64,000 bases of DNA from Pseudomonas anguilliseptica (GCF_900105355.1 NZ_FNSC01000001.1:3348001-3412000); one strand, 5' to 3'; counted from the first letter of the stretch, positions 1-8,879 are shown. Translations and numbers: made by a program. The notes: generated by a model not told the origin, from the sequence alone.

Positions 1-25
1 CAGGCGCCACGTCTGCTCAGCCTAA

Positions 26-1217
26 GGAAACCCTGAAGAAGACTTCCTGAATTTGGCAAAATACCTGAACTCCACCCGCCGAGTTTTCCGATGAAGCAGA
101 TGACCTTCGCCGACGCCGAGTACGCCGGCAAGCGCAAGCAAACCCGCAAAGAGCTGTTCCTGATCGAGATGGATCAGGTTGTGCCGTGGAAGGGTTTGAT
201 TGCCTTGATCGAACCGCATTACCCCAAGGGTGAAGGCGGACGTCCAGCCTATCCGCTGATGGCGATGTTACGGGTTCATTTGATGCAGAACTGGTTCGGC
301 TACAGCGACCCGGCGATGGAGGAGGCTCTGTACGAGACCACCATCCTGCGCCAGTTTGCGGGTCTGAGCCTGGAGCGCATTCCCGACGAAACCACCATCC
401 TCAACTTCCGCCGATTGCTGGAGAAACACGAACTGGCTGCGGGCATCTTGGCCGTCATCAATGGCTATTTGGGTGACCGCGGTTTGTCATTGCGCCAAGG
501 CACCATCGTCGATGCCACGCTGATCAATGCGCCGAGTTCGACCAAGAACAAGGACGGTAAGCGTGACCCGGAAATGCACCAGACCAAGAAGGGAAACCAG
601 TATTACTTCGGCATGAAGGCGCACATCGGCGTCGATGACGAGTCGGGTTTAGTGCATAGCGTGGTCGGCACGGCAGCCAATGTTGCAGACGTTACTCAGG
701 TCGACAAGCTGCTACACGGCAAAGAAAACATGGTGGGTGCCGACGCGGGTTACACCGGCGTAGAGAAGCGGCCAGAACATGAAGGCCGTGAAGTGATCTG
801 GCAGATCGCAGCCCGCCGCAGTACGTACAACACGTTGAGTAAGCGCAGCGCGCTGTACAAAGCCAAGCGCAAGATCGAGAAGGCCAAGGCGCAAGTTCGC
901 GCCAAGGTCGAGCACCCGTTCCGGGTGATCAAGCGTCAGTTCGGTTATGTGAAGACGCGTTTCCGTGGCCTGGCCAAAAACACCGCACAACTGGTAACGC
1001 TGTTCGCCCTGTCGAACCTGTGGATGGCCCGTCGACATTTGCTGACGAATGCAGGAGAGGTGCGCCTGTAATGTGGGAAATGACCGCTGCGAGGTGCTCG
1101 CGGCGGCCAGAAACACCGAAATGAGCGGATGACTTGATCGTTTTTGATCAGTTTTCCGCTTTCAAAATCAGCGGAGGCTGAAGTTGACCGGAAATACAGG
1201 GCTACTTCAGACCATCC
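26..1217 (+). mobile_element. IS5-family insertion sequence in tail gene U
   Basis: The element is 1192 bp. Its ends are imperfect inverted repeats: the left starts GGAAACCCTGAAGAAG and the right, read inward, starts GGATGGTCTGAAGTAG. It is flanked by CTAA at 22-25 and 1218-1221, and the uninterrupted right-hand copy has CTAA once (54466-54469), so the 4-bp target duplication is directly proven. Length, transposase size and a CTAA target fit the IS5 subgroup of IS5. Confidence 0.95.
91..1071 (+). CDS. IS5-family transposase
   Basis: This 326-residue DDE transposase moves the surrounding IS. The catalytic residues can be placed at D141 (in IVDATLINAP), D218 (in VGADAGYTG) and E274 (in KVEHPFRVIKRQFGY). 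The last has the Y-2-R-3-E-6-K spacing typical of IS4/IS5-type enzymes. The N-terminal part (residues 45-110) matches the InsH-type helical domain. Length equals that of classical IS5 transposase, and the reading frame is intact, so the element may be active. Confidence 0.95.
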   Translation: MKQMTFADAEYAGKRKQTRKELFLIEMDQVVPWKGLIALIEPHYPKGEGGRPAYPLMAMLRVHLMQNWFGYSDPAMEEALYETTILRQFAGLSLERIPDETTILNFRRLLEKHELAAGILAVINGYLGDRGLSLRQGTIVDATLINAPSSTKNKDGKRDPEMHQTKKGNQYYFGMKAHIGVDDESGLVHSVVGTAANVADVTQVDKLLHGKENMVGADAGYTGVEKRPEHEGREVIWQIAARRSTYNTLSKRSALYKAKRKIEKAKAQVRAKVEHPFRVIKRQFGYVKTRFRGLAKNTAQLVTLFALSNLWMARRHLLTNAGEVRL

Positions 1218-1484
1218 CTAACCGGGCAAGCGCTGCAGCCCCTGCAGGAGTTCCAGCTGGCTGCCGGACTGATGGAGGACGGAGCCGACCTGGTGCAACT
1301 GGGCCTGTCGGTGACCAGCGAGGTGCAACTCGCCCAGGGCGCGCTCAACCCAATCCGCCCGGAGGCCATCATTAGCCAGGTGGACTACGCAACCAACCGC
1401 ATCGAGTTGGCCCAGGGCCGACTGAGCGGTGCATCAACCCGCCTGGCAGGCCTGGCCGTCGATGTGATCAGCCGGAGGGCATGA
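1218..1484 (+). pseudogene. 3' remnant of tail gene U, cut by the IS
   Basis: The last 88 or so codons of the gpU-like gene lie here in frame with the TGA at 1482-1484. The matching 5' side resumes at positions 1-25 and continues off the window. The intact version is 54203-55075. GpU is a baseplate or tail-completion protein needed for P2-type tail assembly, so the insertion should abolish particle formation from this copy. An internal ATG at 1272 could give a 70-residue fragment, but I see no reason to think it is used. Confidence 0.9.
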
Positions 1485-1485
1485 C

Positions 1486-1701
1486 ATGGCAGCCGAATAC
1501 CTAACCCACACCACCGTTGAGGGGGAGCGCTGGGATCAGCTGGCCTTCACCTACTACGGCGATGCAATGCGCTACGAACCGATTGTCCGCGCCAACCTGC
1601 AGGTGCCCATGACCCGCGCACTACCGGCCGGGCTGACCCTGCGCATTCCGGTGCTCGATGCCCTACCCAGCAGCGAGGATCTGCCGCCGTGGTTCAAGTG
1701 A
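1486..1701 (+). CDS. Phage tail protein X (LysM-like)
   Basis: A 71-residue protein of the P2 gpX family. The segment from GERWDQLAFTYYGD through PIVRANLQV to LPAGLTLRIPVL is a LysM-like fold thought to contact peptidoglycan or the baseplate. It sits between U and D exactly as in P2-type tail operons, starts 1 base after the U stop and overlaps D by 13 bases, which suggests translational coupling. Identical to 53986-54201. Confidence 0.9.
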   Translation: MAAEYLTHTTVEGERWDQLAFTYYGDAMRYEPIVRANLQVPMTRALPAGLTLRIPVLDALPSSEDLPPWFK

Positions 1702-2795
1702 ACGAGATTCCTGGCCGCGACACGGCCGAACCAACCGTCTGGCGCATTGGCTACCAGGGCCGCGACCTCACGGCTGACCTCGCGCCCTATGTGTTGGGCG
1801 TGACCTGGACGGACTACCTCAGCGGCCAGTCCGACGAGATCAGCATCGAGCTGGAGGACGTGGACGGCAAATGGCTCACCACCTGGTACCCGATCAAGGG
1901 TGACGCCCTGACACTGAGCATGACCTACCCAGGGCAGGCACCGCTGAACTGCGGCAGCTTTGAGGTGGACGAGATCAACACCAGCGGCCCGCCCTCAGTG
2001 GTGGTCATACGCGGGCTGTCTGCAGGTGTCAGCAAGGGCGTGCGCACCCGCAAGGGCTATGCCTACGAGAACACCACGCTGGCCGAGATCGCCACCCAGG
2101 TGGCCAAGCGCAACAAGTTCGAGCTGGTGGGCGAGATCAAGCCCCTGCAGATCGACCGTATCACCCAGTTCCAGGAACGCGACCTGGCCTTTATCACCCG
2201 CGTGGGCCGCCAGTACGGCTACGCAGTCAAGCTGCGTGAGAACAAGCTGATCTTCACTGCAATGGCTGGTCTGCGCGATGGCGCGCCAGTGCGCACGATC
2301 AGCCGCAAGGAATGCAGCCGCTACGACCTCAAGGACAAGATCAAGGACGTGTTCCGCACGGCCAAGAACACCCACCACGACCCGGACACCCAGAAGACCA
2401 TCAGCAGCCAGGCGCAGGACACCCGCGCACCGGATAGCCAGGTGGGCATGGAGACCAGCGCCGACGAGCTGCGCATCAACCAGCGTGCACCAGACGCAGA
2501 AAGCGCCCAAGCCCAGGCCGATGCAGCCCTCGGTGAGGCCAATGACGAGCGTGCCGGCGGCAGCCTGACCCTGCCAGCCGACCGCCGCCTGGTGGCCGGT
2601 GCAGTGGTGACCCTGGACGCCAGCTGGGGCCGCATGGCCGGTGACTACCTGATCAACCAAGCCCGCCACAGCAAGCGCCGCAGCAGCGGCACCACGGCCG
2701 ATATCGAGATCCGTCGGGTTACGCCTGCGCCGGTACCGCTAATGCGTGCCCTGGCCGGTGAGCCCACCCAGGCCAGCAACGAGGCAACCGCATGA
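1689..2795 (+). CDS. Phage late control protein D (baseplate hub)
   Basis: This 368-residue protein belongs to the P2 gpD / T4 gp27 family, which forms the baseplate hub on which the V spike sits. Recognisable stretches are YQGRDLTADLAPYVLGVTWTD near the N-terminus and QERDLAFITRVGRQYGYAVK around residue 165, which is typical of the second hub domain. It overlaps X at its start and the V gene by ATGA at 2792-2795. Identical to 52892-53998. Confidence 0.92.
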   Translation: MVQVNEIPGRDTAEPTVWRIGYQGRDLTADLAPYVLGVTWTDYLSGQSDEISIELEDVDGKWLTTWYPIKGDALTLSMTYPGQAPLNCGSFEVDEINTSGPPSVVVIRGLSAGVSKGVRTRKGYAYENTTLAEIATQVAKRNKFELVGEIKPLQIDRITQFQERDLAFITRVGRQYGYAVKLRENKLIFTAMAGLRDGAPVRTISRKECSRYDLKDKIKDVFRTAKNTHHDPDTQKTISSQAQDTRAPDSQVGMETSADELRINQRAPDAESAQAQADAALGEANDERAGGSLTLPADRRLVAGAVVTLDASWGRMAGDYLINQARHSKRRSSGTTADIEIRRVTPAPVPLMRALAGEPTQASNEATA

Positions 2796-3291
2796 GGCGT
2801 GAAGAACTGGATGGCTTGCAGTTTGGCTTGGTCAGCTCGGTGGACTATCTCAGCTGCCGGGTGAAGGTAAGCCTGGAAGAGTTCGATGGGCTGGAGACCT
2901 GGTGGTTAAAGGTGCCGCAGCGGCACACCAAGGCCACCAAGAGCCGCCCCCCGTGACGGACAAGGACACCCACTACCTGCGCTTCAGTGACGGCACGATC
3001 CTCACCTATGACCGGGCGACCCACGCCCTGGTAGTGGACTGCGTCGGCAGCGCACTGGTGAAGACTGCCAAGACAGTGACCGTTCAGGCCGGTCAGCCGG
3101 TGCTGGTGGTAGCGCCCAGGGTGACCCTGGATACCCCGGAAACCATCATGACCGGCAGCCTGCAGGTTGCCGGGCCGGTCGCGATCACTGGAGATGTCAC
3201 CCTGGCAGCCGGCCTGCAGGCTGTTGGTGATATCCAGACCCAGGGCAAGGTGCTGGATCAGGGCGGGAACTCGAATCACCACAGCCACTGA
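2792..3291 (+). pseudogene. Baseplate spike protein V, deleted and frameshifted
   Basis: The first frame starts ATG at 2792 (MRREELDGLQFGLVSSVDYL) and stops at 2954-2956, directly after a run of six C (2947-2952). The rest continues in the -1 frame to 3291 and ends in NSNHHSH, the histidine-rich iron-binding tip of gpV spikes. Joining both frames gives about 165 residues, against about 200 for the family. The usual middle part (an MPDxGEQV-like stretch followed by an LGAIYS-like one) is missing, which suggests an internal deletion as well as a one-base loss. Both prophage copies share the defect. A sequencing undercall could explain the frameshift but not the missing middle. Confidence 0.75.
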
Positions 3292-3296
3292 CAGAA

Positions 3297-3838
3297 TCAG
3301 TAGCGAAGGTTTTCCAGGTATGGATTCAGCGAGATGAACTTTGAGGCTTCAAGCTTTAGCTCTCTGGAAGCGTGATCCCAGAACACCACCTCTACTGTGA
3401 AACCCTTAGATTTCAGAGCCTTTACGGCTGGTACAAAGTCGCCATCGCCTGCAACTAGAACCACAGTATCTTCACCAGGTACGCCATCCGATAGGGCATC
3501 GACGAGCATTAAGGTGACGATTCCGGTATCGACTTTTTTCTCTTTATTGGCAACGTTGCGATCTTCTAGATGCAAGACGAATCCTGCTGCTTCAGCAATT
3601 TTCCAAATACCATCGTTGGGTGGGGGCGTGAGCCGAATAGGGCCGCACGCTTGGTTTTTGATGGGTCGTTGTCAGTCAAGAACTTATGAGGTTTGCCAAA
3701 GCTGATGGTGTATCCCTGATCCAATATTCCATCGTGCATTGCCTCGCCGATATTTTTGGCAAGGCCTTGCTGAACTGCACTCACCCTGCGGCCTTCGAGA
3801 TAGAGATTAGAGTTGTCGATGTATATGAAGTCTGACAT
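3297..3838 (-). pseudogene. NYN-domain (LabA-like) putative nuclease gene, frameshifted
   Basis: Two overlapping frames together make one NYN/DUF88 protein of about 180 residues. The first carries FIYIDNSNLYLEG (the first acidic motif). The second carries KKVDTGIVTLMLVDAL and VVLVAGDGDFVPAVKAL (the other PIN-like acidic motifs). The join is at a CCCCC run near 3626 and needs one extra base. NYN proteins are metal-dependent RNases. The gene is reversed relative to the tail operon, is visibly more AT-rich than its neighbours and has its own strong ribosome site (AAGGAAGG), so it is a moron-type cargo gene. Function as a defence or exclusion gene is a guess. Confidence 0.8.
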
Positions 3839-3878
3839 GGAACCTTCCTTTGGCTTTAGACGGACTGAGATATTGCAA

Positions 3879-3900
3879 CTCTTTAAACCCGATTAAAAGG
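3879..3900 (-). promoter_or_regulatory. Shared AT-rich motif upstream of the NYN cargo gene
   Basis: Read toward the NYN gene, the 22-base motif is CCTTTTAATC, one variable base, then GGTTTAAAGAG. It is nearly palindromic (CTTTTAATC against GGTTTAAAG). It lies about 40 bases before the start codon. The same motif precedes the other reversed cargo gene at 57945. A promoter or operator for cargo genes is inferred. Confidence 0.5.
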
Positions 3901-3931
3901 ACGAGCAGGCAGGATTGCCCACCATGGGCGC

Positions 3932-4315
3932 ATGACCACGCCCATCCCCTATACCAGCATCACCTCCGCCCACTGGCAGCCGGCACTCGGTACGCCCGGT
4001 GAAGTGGTCGAGGGCCTGCGTGATATCGACCAGGCCATCCGCATCATCCTGACCACGCCGCGTGGCAGCGACCCGCACCGCCCCGAGTTCGGCAGCGACA
4101 TCAACCTGTATATCGACTGGCCCACCAACCGCGTTGTGCCACATCTGGTGCGCGAGGCTGTGGACGCCATTCGCCGTTGGGAGCCGCGCGTCACGGTGGT
4201 TCAGGTACTGGTCGAGATCGAGGGCGAGCGCATCACCCTGCGGGTGCAGTGGAAGGTGGCTGATGGGGTTATCCAGCAAACCGAGGTGCCCTATGCGCGC
4301 GCTGCCGCCGCCTGA
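3932..4315 (+). CDS. Baseplate wedge protein W (gp25-like)
   Basis: A 127-residue member of the gpW/gp25 family, which starts sheath assembly on the baseplate. Features are RDIDQAIRIILTTPRGSDPHRPEFGSDI (the conserved TPRGxxxxxPxFG pattern) and a C-terminal strand repeat ending in the tail of the family. It overlaps gene J by 23 bases. Identical to 51372-51755. Confidence 0.93.
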   Translation: MTTPIPYTSITSAHWQPALGTPGEVVEGLRDIDQAIRIILTTPRGSDPHRPEFGSDINLYIDWPTNRVVPHLVREAVDAIRRWEPRVTVVQVLVEIEGERITLRVQWKVADGVIQQTEVPYARAAAA

Positions 4316-5417
4316 GTTCGTCAAGATCGACCCGGCCGCTATCGAAGCGGCCCTGGTTGCCCGCTATGAGCAGAAAACCGGCAAGACGCTGTACCCGGCG
4401 CAAGTCGAGCGGCTGTTCATCGACCAGGTGGCCTACGCCAAGACGCTTGCCCTGATGGCCATCCAGCAAGCTGGTGAGCGCATGCTGGTGCGTTTCTCCG
4501 GTGGGCCGATCCTCGACTACCTGGGCGAACTGGTAGACACGCCGCGCTTGCTCGCCCAGCCGGCGCGCTGCACTCAGGTGTTCCGGCTGCCAGCCCCTGC
4601 GCTGCAGGCGGTGCTGATCAGTGCCGGCACGCGGGTCACCAGTCAGGATGGGCGCATTGCCTTTGTCACCGAGGAGGCCGTGACCCTGGCAGCCGGCGCG
4701 ACCGAGGTACGCACCACCGTGGCCTGCGAGACGCCAGGTACCAGCGCCAACGGTTGGGCCATCGGCCAGATCGCTGTGCTGGGTCAGCCACCTGCAGCCG
4801 GCATGACCACCAGCAACGAGTCCGTGCCGGCAGACGGCATCGACGATGAAGAGGATGAGCCCTACATCGAGCGCATCATCCTCGCGCCAGAGTCATTCAG
4901 CACGGCCGGGCCCGAAGGCGCGTACATCTACCACGCCCGCGCGGCGAGCCAGTCAATCATCGAAGTGGCAGTGCGCGGTGGCGAGGATGACCCAACCGTG
5001 CCGGATGGCGAGGTGTGGATCTACCCGCTGACCAAGACGGGCCTGCCCAGCCCCGAGTTGTTGTCACTGGTGCAAGCCAATGTCAGCGCTCGCAAGAAAC
5101 GCCCCCTGACGGACAAGGTGCTGACCAAGCTCTCGCCCGAGGTGGGTTATGCCATCCGGGGCAACCTGACCCTGTACCAGAATACCGATGCAGACAGCGT
5201 GCACGCCCTGGCCTTGAAGGCTGCAACCGCCTATGCAGCAGAGCGCCGCGCCGGCCTGGGCCGAGACATCGTGCCCGAGCAGATCATCCGCGAGGTGCAG
5301 GTTGCCGGGGTGTACCGCCTGCAGCTGACCGAGCCTGCCTTCCGCGACGTGGCCAGCCACGAATGGGCCAACTGCACCGCCATCGAGCTGAACGTGATCG
5401 GTGTCGCCCATGGCTGA
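4293..5417 (+). CDS. Baseplate assembly protein J
   Basis: A 374-residue gpJ-family baseplate wedge protein (T4 gp6 relative). I chose the ATG at 4293 (MRALPPPEFVKIDP), inside the W coding end, because residues encoded upstream in this frame are antisense-like nonsense. Typical stretches are ILDYLGELVDTPRL and a C-terminal LGRDIVPEQIIREVQVAGVY. It overlaps gene I by 8 bases. Identical to 50270-51394. Confidence 0.92.
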   Translation: MRALPPPEFVKIDPAAIEAALVARYEQKTGKTLYPAQVERLFIDQVAYAKTLALMAIQQAGERMLVRFSGGPILDYLGELVDTPRLLAQPARCTQVFRLPAPALQAVLISAGTRVTSQDGRIAFVTEEAVTLAAGATEVRTTVACETPGTSANGWAIGQIAVLGQPPAAGMTTSNESVPADGIDDEEDEPYIERIILAPESFSTAGPEGAYIYHARAASQSIIEVAVRGGEDDPTVPDGEVWIYPLTKTGLPSPELLSLVQANVSARKKRPLTDKVLTKLSPEVGYAIRGNLTLYQNTDADSVHALALKAATAYAAERRAGLGRDIVPEQIIREVQVAGVYRLQLTEPAFRDVASHEWANCTAIELNVIGVAHG

Positions 5418-6045
5418 CCAACTGCCACCGGTATTGGCCGGTGATGAGCGCTTCGCCATCCTGTGCGAACTGCTCCAGGAGGAGTTCGACAGCCTCGATC
5501 TCTCGCCCATGTTGGTTTACCTGGTCGACGTGGTGCCGCCGCAAGTACTGCCGCACTTGGCTGACCAGTTCCACGTCATGGGCCTGGAGGGCTGGCGCTA
5601 TGCCCGCGACGACCAGGAGCAGCGCGAGCTGATCAAGCGTGCCATCGAGCTGCACCGCTACAAGGGCACGCCCTGGGCCATCGAGCAGGTGCTGGTCACG
5701 CTCAACCTCAGCGGGCGGGTGTCGGAGTGGTACGAGTACGGCGGCTCGCCGTATCGCTTCCGCGTCGACATTGAGCTGACCGACCGAGGCATTGATGAGG
5801 CTACCTACGACGCCCTGGTCGACCTGATCCGTGAGTACAAGAACAAGCGCTCCCGGCTGGACGCGCTCACCGTCGCACTGACCAACCGCTCCCAGGTTCC
5901 AGTCATTGCTGCCGCCCTCATAGGCGGCGAGATCACAACCATCTACCCACTACAGCTCGATGGCGTCGAGCAGGCCAGCCCCATGTTTATCGGTGCCGGC
6001 CTGGCGACCATTGAGATCACAACCATTTATCCATTGGAGGCATGA
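5410..6045 (+). CDS. Tail protein I
   Basis: A 211-residue P2 gpI-family baseplate protein. The conserved part holds the stretches LPHLADQFHVMGLEGWRYA and RYKGTPWAIEQVLVTLNL. The C-terminus carries a near repeat, EITTIYPL, at about residues 176 and 203, encoded by similar DNA at about 5930 and 6014. The start at 5410 lies inside gene J, and its stop overlaps the fibre gene start (ATGA). Identical to 49642-50277. Confidence 0.9.
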   Translation: MADQLPPVLAGDERFAILCELLQEEFDSLDLSPMLVYLVDVVPPQVLPHLADQFHVMGLEGWRYARDDQEQRELIKRAIELHRYKGTPWAIEQVLVTLNLSGRVSEWYEYGGSPYRFRVDIELTDRGIDEATYDALVDLIREYKNKRSRLDALTVALTNRSQVPVIAAALIGGEITTIYPLQLDGVEQASPMFIGAGLATIEITTIYPLEA

Positions 6046-7508
6046 TGGCTCAGGACTACTACTGCATCCTTACCAACGCCGGCTTGGCCTATGAGGCGGC
6101 GTGTAAGGCCAACCAGGTGCCGATCAAACTGACCCACTTCGCGGTAGGGGATGGCAACGGTGCGGCCTACAACCCCGGCCCCGAGGCAGCGGCGCTGCGT
6201 CGTGAGACCCACCGCCAGCCGATCAACTCGCTGCTCCAGGACGAAGCCAACCCGAGCTGGCTGCTGGCCGAAGCCATGATTGCAGATGATGTGGGCGGCT
6301 GGACGATCCGCGAGGTCGGCATCTACACCGACACCGGCCTCCTTTATGCCATCGGTAAGTACCCAGACAGCGTCAAGCCCGTATTGGCGCAGGGCTCTGG
6401 CAAGCAGTTCTATGTGCGCGCCATCTTCCAGACCAGCAACGCCACCAGCGTCACCCTGTTGATCGACAACTCGATTGTGATGGCCACCCGTGCGTTCGTC
6501 CTGGAGCAGTTGCAGGCAGAGTTGGGCAAGCGCGATGCGAAGAACAGCGTAAAGGTAGCCACCACTGCAAACCTGGGTGCGCTTTCCGGCCTGCTCACTG
6601 TTGATGGCGTGCTCCTTGGGGCTGGCGACCGCGTCTTGGTTAAGGATCAGGCCGATGCCAAGACCAACGGAATCTATATCGTGGCGGCCGCCGCTTGGGC
6701 TCGCGCTGCTGATGCCGATGCCAGTATCGAAGTAACTCCAGGCCTCCTCGTTGCCATCGAGCAGGGCACTACCAACGCCGACAGTATCTGGCAGTTGGTT
6801 ACCGACGCGCCTATTACCCTCGGCACTACCGCGCTGGTCTTCGAGATCGCAGCTGGCCCCTCGGGCGTGAGTGCTGGCACCTACCGCAGTGTCACTGTCG
6901 ACAAGCGTGGCCGAGTAACTGGCGGCAGCAACCCATCCACCCTAGCAGGCTACGGAATCACTGATGCTGTTTCTGCAAATGCTGAGGCATCGCAGGCAGA
7001 GGCAGAGGCTGGAACCGCACTTGGGAAGTGGATTAGCCCGCTGCGCGTATTCCAAGCCATTCGTTCGGCAGCTGCGTTGGCTACCGAGGTGCTGCGTGGT
7101 GTTCTGCGCGTTGGCACCCAGGCCGAGGTGAATGCGGGTGCCCTCGACGACGTAGCCGTCACGCCGAAGAAACTGCGCTGGGGGGTCTCCTACCTAATAG
7201 GCCTGGTTGGCTATGTAGCGTTTCCGTCATGGTTGGGCGGCTGGATCATTCAGTGGGGCAAGTTCACATCGCCAACATCGTTGCCAGGCGCAAACGGTGG
7301 CCAGGTCGTCTTTAGCCTCCCGTACGCTTACCCGAACAACCATTTTGGGCTGGTGCCAGGCATGGTTCGCGCGGTCTACATGAGTGGCAACATGTCCATG
7401 TATGCCGATCCGACCAGCCTTAGCACCTTCACTCTGGTATGGGATGCCGCGAGCGGTAGCGAAACCGGCGGATTTCTGTCTGCATTCATTATTTCCATAG
7501 GTAACTGA
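6042..7508 (+). CDS. Tail fibre protein H
   Basis: This 488-residue receptor-binding fibre has a conserved baseplate-attachment domain (residues 1-160, including LTHFAVGDGNGAAYNPGPEA and GWTIREVGIYTDTGLLYAIG, a DUF3751-type collar-fibre domain). The shaft holds the stretches AGTYRSVTVDKRGRVTGGSN and AVTPKKLRW. The gp53-like C-terminal knob starts near GGWIIQWGKF and ends in IISIGN. A second ATG at 6045 is also possible. It is followed 2 bases later by a Tfa-like gene. Identical to 48179-49645. Confidence 0.9.
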   Translation: MMAQDYYCILTNAGLAYEAACKANQVPIKLTHFAVGDGNGAAYNPGPEAAALRRETHRQPINSLLQDEANPSWLLAEAMIADDVGGWTIREVGIYTDTGLLYAIGKYPDSVKPVLAQGSGKQFYVRAIFQTSNATSVTLLIDNSIVMATRAFVLEQLQAELGKRDAKNSVKVATTANLGALSGLLTVDGVLLGAGDRVLVKDQADAKTNGIYIVAAAAWARAADADASIEVTPGLLVAIEQGTTNADSIWQLVTDAPITLGTTALVFEIAAGPSGVSAGTYRSVTVDKRGRVTGGSNPSTLAGYGITDAVSANAEASQAEAEAGTALGKWISPLRVFQAIRSAAALATEVLRGVLRVGTQAEVNAGALDDVAVTPKKLRWGVSYLIGLVGYVAFPSWLGGWIIQWGKFTSPTSLPGANGGQVVFSLPYAYPNNHFGLVPGMVRAVYMSGNMSMYADPTSLSTFTLVWDAASGSETGGFLSAFIISIGN

Positions 7509-7510
7509 CC

Positions 7511-8089
7511 ATGCCCGCCCATACCGTATTGTTCTGCGCTGCAACCCGTGGCTGGTATCCCACCAAAGCCAGCGTGCCCAATGACTGTCATAGTGTAGAA
7601 GTCCCCCATTCGGACTACCTATCGCTACTTGGCCATCCAGTTGTCGGTGATGCGAATGGCTATCCAGTGCTCGAAGAATTAAACACCCAGCCATCGGCTG
7701 AGCAACTCTGCTCTGCCATCGACGCCGCCGCTGACGCCGCCCGTCGCGCAGTGGCAGGAGACCCGCTGCGCGCCGTGGAGTACGACCGTGCGGCCAGCGA
7801 GGCGCAGACCTTCGCCACTGCTAACTATCAGGGAGCCGTACCGCCCATGGTCGCCGCCTGGGCCATCAACGGCCGTACCGCACGGCAAGCAGCAGACGGC
7901 ATCCTGCAGGAGGCTGCTCACTACAACGCCGCCCTGGTGCAACTGCGCACCATGCGCCTCAACGCCAAAGAGCTGATCCGCAATGCCATGACCGCTGGCA
8001 ACGTCGAGCAGGCGCAGGACATCGCGGATGAAACCATTGCCAGCATCCAAGCCGCCGTCGCCGGCATCGGCAACAACGCAGGGGTTTAG
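7511..8089 (+). CDS. Probable tail fibre assembly (Tfa-like) protein
   Basis: A 192-residue protein directly behind the fibre gene. The first 60 residues (FCAATRGWYPTKASVPNDCH, then VEVPHSDYLSLLGH) resemble the N-terminus of fibre-assembly chaperones, which cap the growing fibre tip. The rest is predicted helical (AADAARRAVAGDPLRAVEYD, AQDIADETIASIQAAVAGI) and differs from enterobacterial Tfa. Position supports the role; sequence alone is moderate. Identical to 47598-48176. Confidence 0.65.
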   Translation: MPAHTVLFCAATRGWYPTKASVPNDCHSVEVPHSDYLSLLGHPVVGDANGYPVLEELNTQPSAEQLCSAIDAAADAARRAVAGDPLRAVEYDRAASEAQTFATANYQGAVPPMVAAWAINGRTARQAADGILQEAAHYNAALVQLRTMRLNAKELIRNAMTAGNVEQAQDIADETIASIQAAVAGIGNNAGV

Positions 8090-8091
8090 CC

Positions 8092-8550
8092 ATGGGAAGC
8101 ATCCAGCTGCTTTTCAGCACCACTCACTACCCATTCAGCGGGCTGATCCGCGCCGCCACCTGGTCACGCTGGAGCCATGTTGCCCTGGTTGCCGGGCACC
8201 ATGTGATAGAGGCCGTTGCTTTGGAGGGCGTGCGTCAGGTCTCCAAGGCCTACGCCATTGAGCGTGCCTCGGCGTACAGCCTGGTTGACCTGCCAGCCCG
8301 TAACCCGCTGGCCATCATCGACGCAGCGCGCAGCCAGGTCGGCAAACCCTACGACTGGACGGCCATTGCCGGCCTCGGCCTGCACCGTGATTGGCAGGAA
8401 GAAGATTCGTGGTTCTGCTCGGAGTTGCTGGCCTGGGCGGCCGATCAGGCGGGCGAGCCATGGTTCCGCCCGGAGGCGCTGCGCCGCATCACCCCTCAGC
8501 ACATCTGGATGCTGTCACCCGAGCGAGGGCTCTGCCTAATAGAAGGATAA
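8092..8550 (+). CDS. Permuted papain-like (C92/YiiX-type) peptidase or amidase
   Basis: A 152-residue protein with the circularly permuted NlpC/papain arrangement: the His comes first in TWSRWSHVALVAGHHVIEA, then GKPYDWTAIAGLG, and the nucleophile Cys comes late in SWFCSELLAWAADQAG. Such proteins may cleave peptide or lipid-linked amides. In a late phage operon it could act on the cell envelope, but it has no signal peptide. It is the last gene before a structured 140-base gap and com. Identical to 47137-47595. Confidence 0.75.
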   Translation: MGSIQLLFSTTHYPFSGLIRAATWSRWSHVALVAGHHVIEAVALEGVRQVSKAYAIERASAYSLVDLPARNPLAIIDAARSQVGKPYDWTAIAGLGLHRDWQEEDSWFCSELLAWAADQAGEPWFRPEALRRITPQHIWMLSPERGLCLIEG

Positions 8551-8559
8551 GAGAGGGCT

Positions 8560-8648
8560 GTCAGCCTGGGTGCGGTAACACCCAAGCTGACCGCCAACCT
8601 GCAGATCAGGCCTGCAAGCCAGCCAAGGCCCCCTGCTCACGCGTGAGC
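8560..8648 (+). other. Structured leader between peptidase gene and com
   Basis: Two inverted repeats are visible. One at 8560-8591 pairs GTCAGC/GCTGAC and TGGGTG/CACCCA around the loop CGGTAA. A second, at 8635-8648, is the perfect palindrome GCTCACGCGTGAGC. There is no T tract, so neither is an intrinsic terminator. In Mu the com-mom transcript is regulated by RNA structure, so a similar role is plausible but unproven. The same structures occur in the right copy at 47039-47127. Confidence 0.5.
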
Positions 8649-8687
8649 GGCGGGGAGCCTACCAGAAGCGCAAAAGGTTTGCAGATG

Positions 8688-8879
8688 ATGAAAGATATCC
8701 GTTGTGGCCAGTGTGGCCGCAAGCTGGCAACTGCCAGTGGCTTCACCGAGTTACAGATCAAGTGCCCGCGTTGCCGGACACTCAATCACCTGAAGGCCGA
8801 GAGCCTCCTGTTACCGCCATCGAGCGCAACCAGCCATCAGGAGGCACCATGTCCGCACAACCGATCATCCCCTGGATAG
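8688..8879 (+). CDS. com: Com-like zinc-finger translational activator
   Basis: A 63-residue protein with a Mu Com-type zinc ribbon: IRCGQCGRKLATA and IKCPRCRTLNHLK give two CxxC pairs. In Mu, Com binds the mom leader RNA and exposes its ribosome site. Here the C-terminal codons overlap the methylase start (8849) by 31 bases, the same com-modification-gene overlap as in Mu. Two adjacent ATGs exist (8685, 8688). Identical to 46808-46999. Confidence 0.88.
   Translation: MKDIRCGQCGRKLATASGFTELQIKCPRCRTLNHLKAESLLLPPSSATSHQEAPCPHNRSSPG

Noticed and set aside
5930..6040. Repeat in gene I (EITTIYPL twice) as a diversity-generating or phase-variable site
   Set aside because: Only two diverged units, no reverse transcriptase or template repeat nearby, and both prophage copies are identical.
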